64,000 nt of DNA from an uncultured Chthonomonadales bacterium. Its GTDB lineage: Bacteria > Armatimonadota > Chthonomonadetes > Chthonomonadales > CAJBBX01. The stretch covers positions 1 to 64,000 of the forward strand of contig CALLMM010000026.1 of NCBI GenBank assembly GCA_938005745.1, read 5' to 3'. The notes beneath the pieces are model-generated. The model had not been told where the DNA came from, searched no databases, and was given only the letters and a program-made list of their open reading frames with translations. Both the position numbers and the translations under genes were made by a program. Shown piece by piece: positions 63,281-64,000 of the stretch (position 1 is its first letter; the number at the start of each line of letters is the position of its first letter).

Positions 63281-64000
63281 ATGAGCGATCTGTCCTTCCC
63301 TCTTGCCACGCCCGATCAGCGCGCCGCCGTCCTCATCGAAGCGCTGCCCTATCTGCGCCGGTTCTTTGGCAAGACGCTGGTCATCAAATACGGCGGCAAC
63401 GCCATGATTGACGATCAGTTGAAAGAGCAGGTGATGCAGGATATCGCGCTGCTGCACTACGTCGGCATTCGCCCGGTGGTGGTACACGGCGGCGGTCCGG
63501 AGATCAGCGCGCTGATGCGGCAGATGGGGCATGAGCCGACCTTTGTCGGCGGACTGCGGGTTACCGATGCCGCCACCATGGAGATTGTCGAGATGGCGTT
63601 GACCGGCAAGACCAACAAGAACATCGTTGCGCGGCTCAATCAGCAGGGCGCGACGGCGGTCGGGCTGAGCGGCAAGGACGCCAATCTGCTGGTGGCGCGG
63701 AAACTGGAGTCGCCGAAGGGCGATCTGGGGTTTGTCGGCGAGATCATGCAGGTGAACGCGGATATCTTGACTCTGCTGGTCGGGCAGGGCTATATTCCGG
63801 TCATCTCCTCCGTGGCGATCGGCGAGGACGGAGAGTCGTACAATGTCAACGCTGATCATGCCGCCGGAGCGATTGCGGCGGCGGTCGGGGCGGAGAAGCT
63901 GGTGATGCTGACCGATGTGGAGGGACTATACGCCGACTATCCCGACCGCAGCACCCTGATCTCCGAGATGGATACGGCGCGAGCGCGAGAGATGCTGCAG
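63281..64000 (+). CDS. argB: Acetylglutamate kinase, N-terminal 240 codons
   Basis: The frame is open to the right edge of the window. [17 protein letters not shown] is the nucleotide-binding Lys-Tyr-Gly-Gly motif, [14 protein letters not shown] the glycine loop that binds acetylglutamate, [13 protein letters not shown] and [16 protein letters not shown] the later conserved parts, and [13 protein letters not shown] the C-terminal nucleotide lobe. It phosphorylates N-acetylglutamate in arginine synthesis. ATG 63281 has AAGGAG 10 nt upstream; an in-frame ATG 36 bp earlier (63245) with AGAGG is an alternative. About 50 residues are missing. Confidence 0.94.
   Translation, partial: MSDLSFPLATPDQRAAVLIEALPYLRRFFGKTLVIKYGGNAMIDDQLKEQVMQDIALLHYVGIRPVVVHGGGPEISALMRQMGHEPTFVGGLRVTDAATMEIVEMALTGKTNKNIVARLNQQGATAVGLSGKDANLLVARKLESPKGDLGFVGEIMQVNADILTLLVGQGYIPVISSVAIGEDGESYNVNADHAAGAIAAAVGAEKLVMLTDVEGLYADYPDRSTLISEMDTARAREMLQ

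Overview
The window is GC-rich bacterial chromosome with no tRNA, rRNA, CRISPR array or insertion sequence that I could recognise. Two secreted type IV prepilin-like proteins with the N-terminal signature [10 protein letters not shown] followed by [16 protein letters not shown], several very large secreted glycan-active proteins, a hopanoid-type glycosyltransferase and probable outer-membrane beta-barrels point to a diderm bacterium. From memory, that prepilin signature is typical of Armatimonadota (Chthonomonas/Fimbriimonas relatives), so I suggest that phylum with moderate confidence. Standard stop codons, including TGA, are used throughout.

Layout. 1-5.9 kb: start of a GH1 beta-glucosidase, sixA, a HEAT-repeat protein, a ThuA-like protein and a giant secreted beta-helix protein. 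6-9.6 kb: modA-modB divergent from a HTH plus molybdate-binding-like regulator, with a clear promoter and an inverted-repeat operator between them, then a TSUP permease. 9.7-19 kb: HpnB-like glycosyltransferase and a polysaccharide block (SGNH esterase, Gfo/Idh/MocA oxidoreductase, GH127 beta-L-arabinofuranosidase, large unknown glycosidase-like protein). 19-24.6 kb: two DUF1559 prepilins, an orphan 2-oxoacid dehydrogenase E2 and an M14 carboxypeptidase. 24.6-33.8 kb: a minus-strand string trpD-trpC-trpF-DUF3592-pfkA-trpB-trpA-prs, preceded by an M24 peptidase. 34-40 kb: UroD-like methyltransferase, beta-barrel protein, agarase-like glycosidase and a Rad52/DdrA-like protein. 40-44.6 kb: ECF sigma/anti-sigma/STN-domain operon and a DUF4139 protein. 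44.8-48.8 kb: murB-EamA pair, CAAX-type protease and a copper-amine-oxidase-N-like protein. 48.8-52.4 kb: sugar-type ABC importer without ATPase. 52.7-57.2 kb: LysM, OmpA-like and phospholipase D proteins resembling an effector module of contractile injection systems. 57-64 kb: glycosidase-like protein, Cys-rich secreted protein, a candidate selenoprotein, a YjhG-type dehydratase, a small membrane protein and the start of argB.

The most notable observations are: (1) a 224-codon secreted beta-barrel-like gene (60016-60690) that is open from a good ribosome binding site to a strong terminator except for one in-frame TGA in a Cys-x-x-TGA context, followed at the right distance by a SECIS-like hairpin; (2) the LysM/OmpA/PLD module, which lacks any visible secretion apparatus in the window; (3) a perfect 9-bp inverted repeat whose one arm sits inside the modA promoter spacer; (4) a trp gene string that includes phosphofructokinase and PRPP synthase; (5) a short interspersed palindromic repeat family at about 14 kb and 27.9 kb. 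All assignments come from reading the sequence and from knowledge of families; no search was run.
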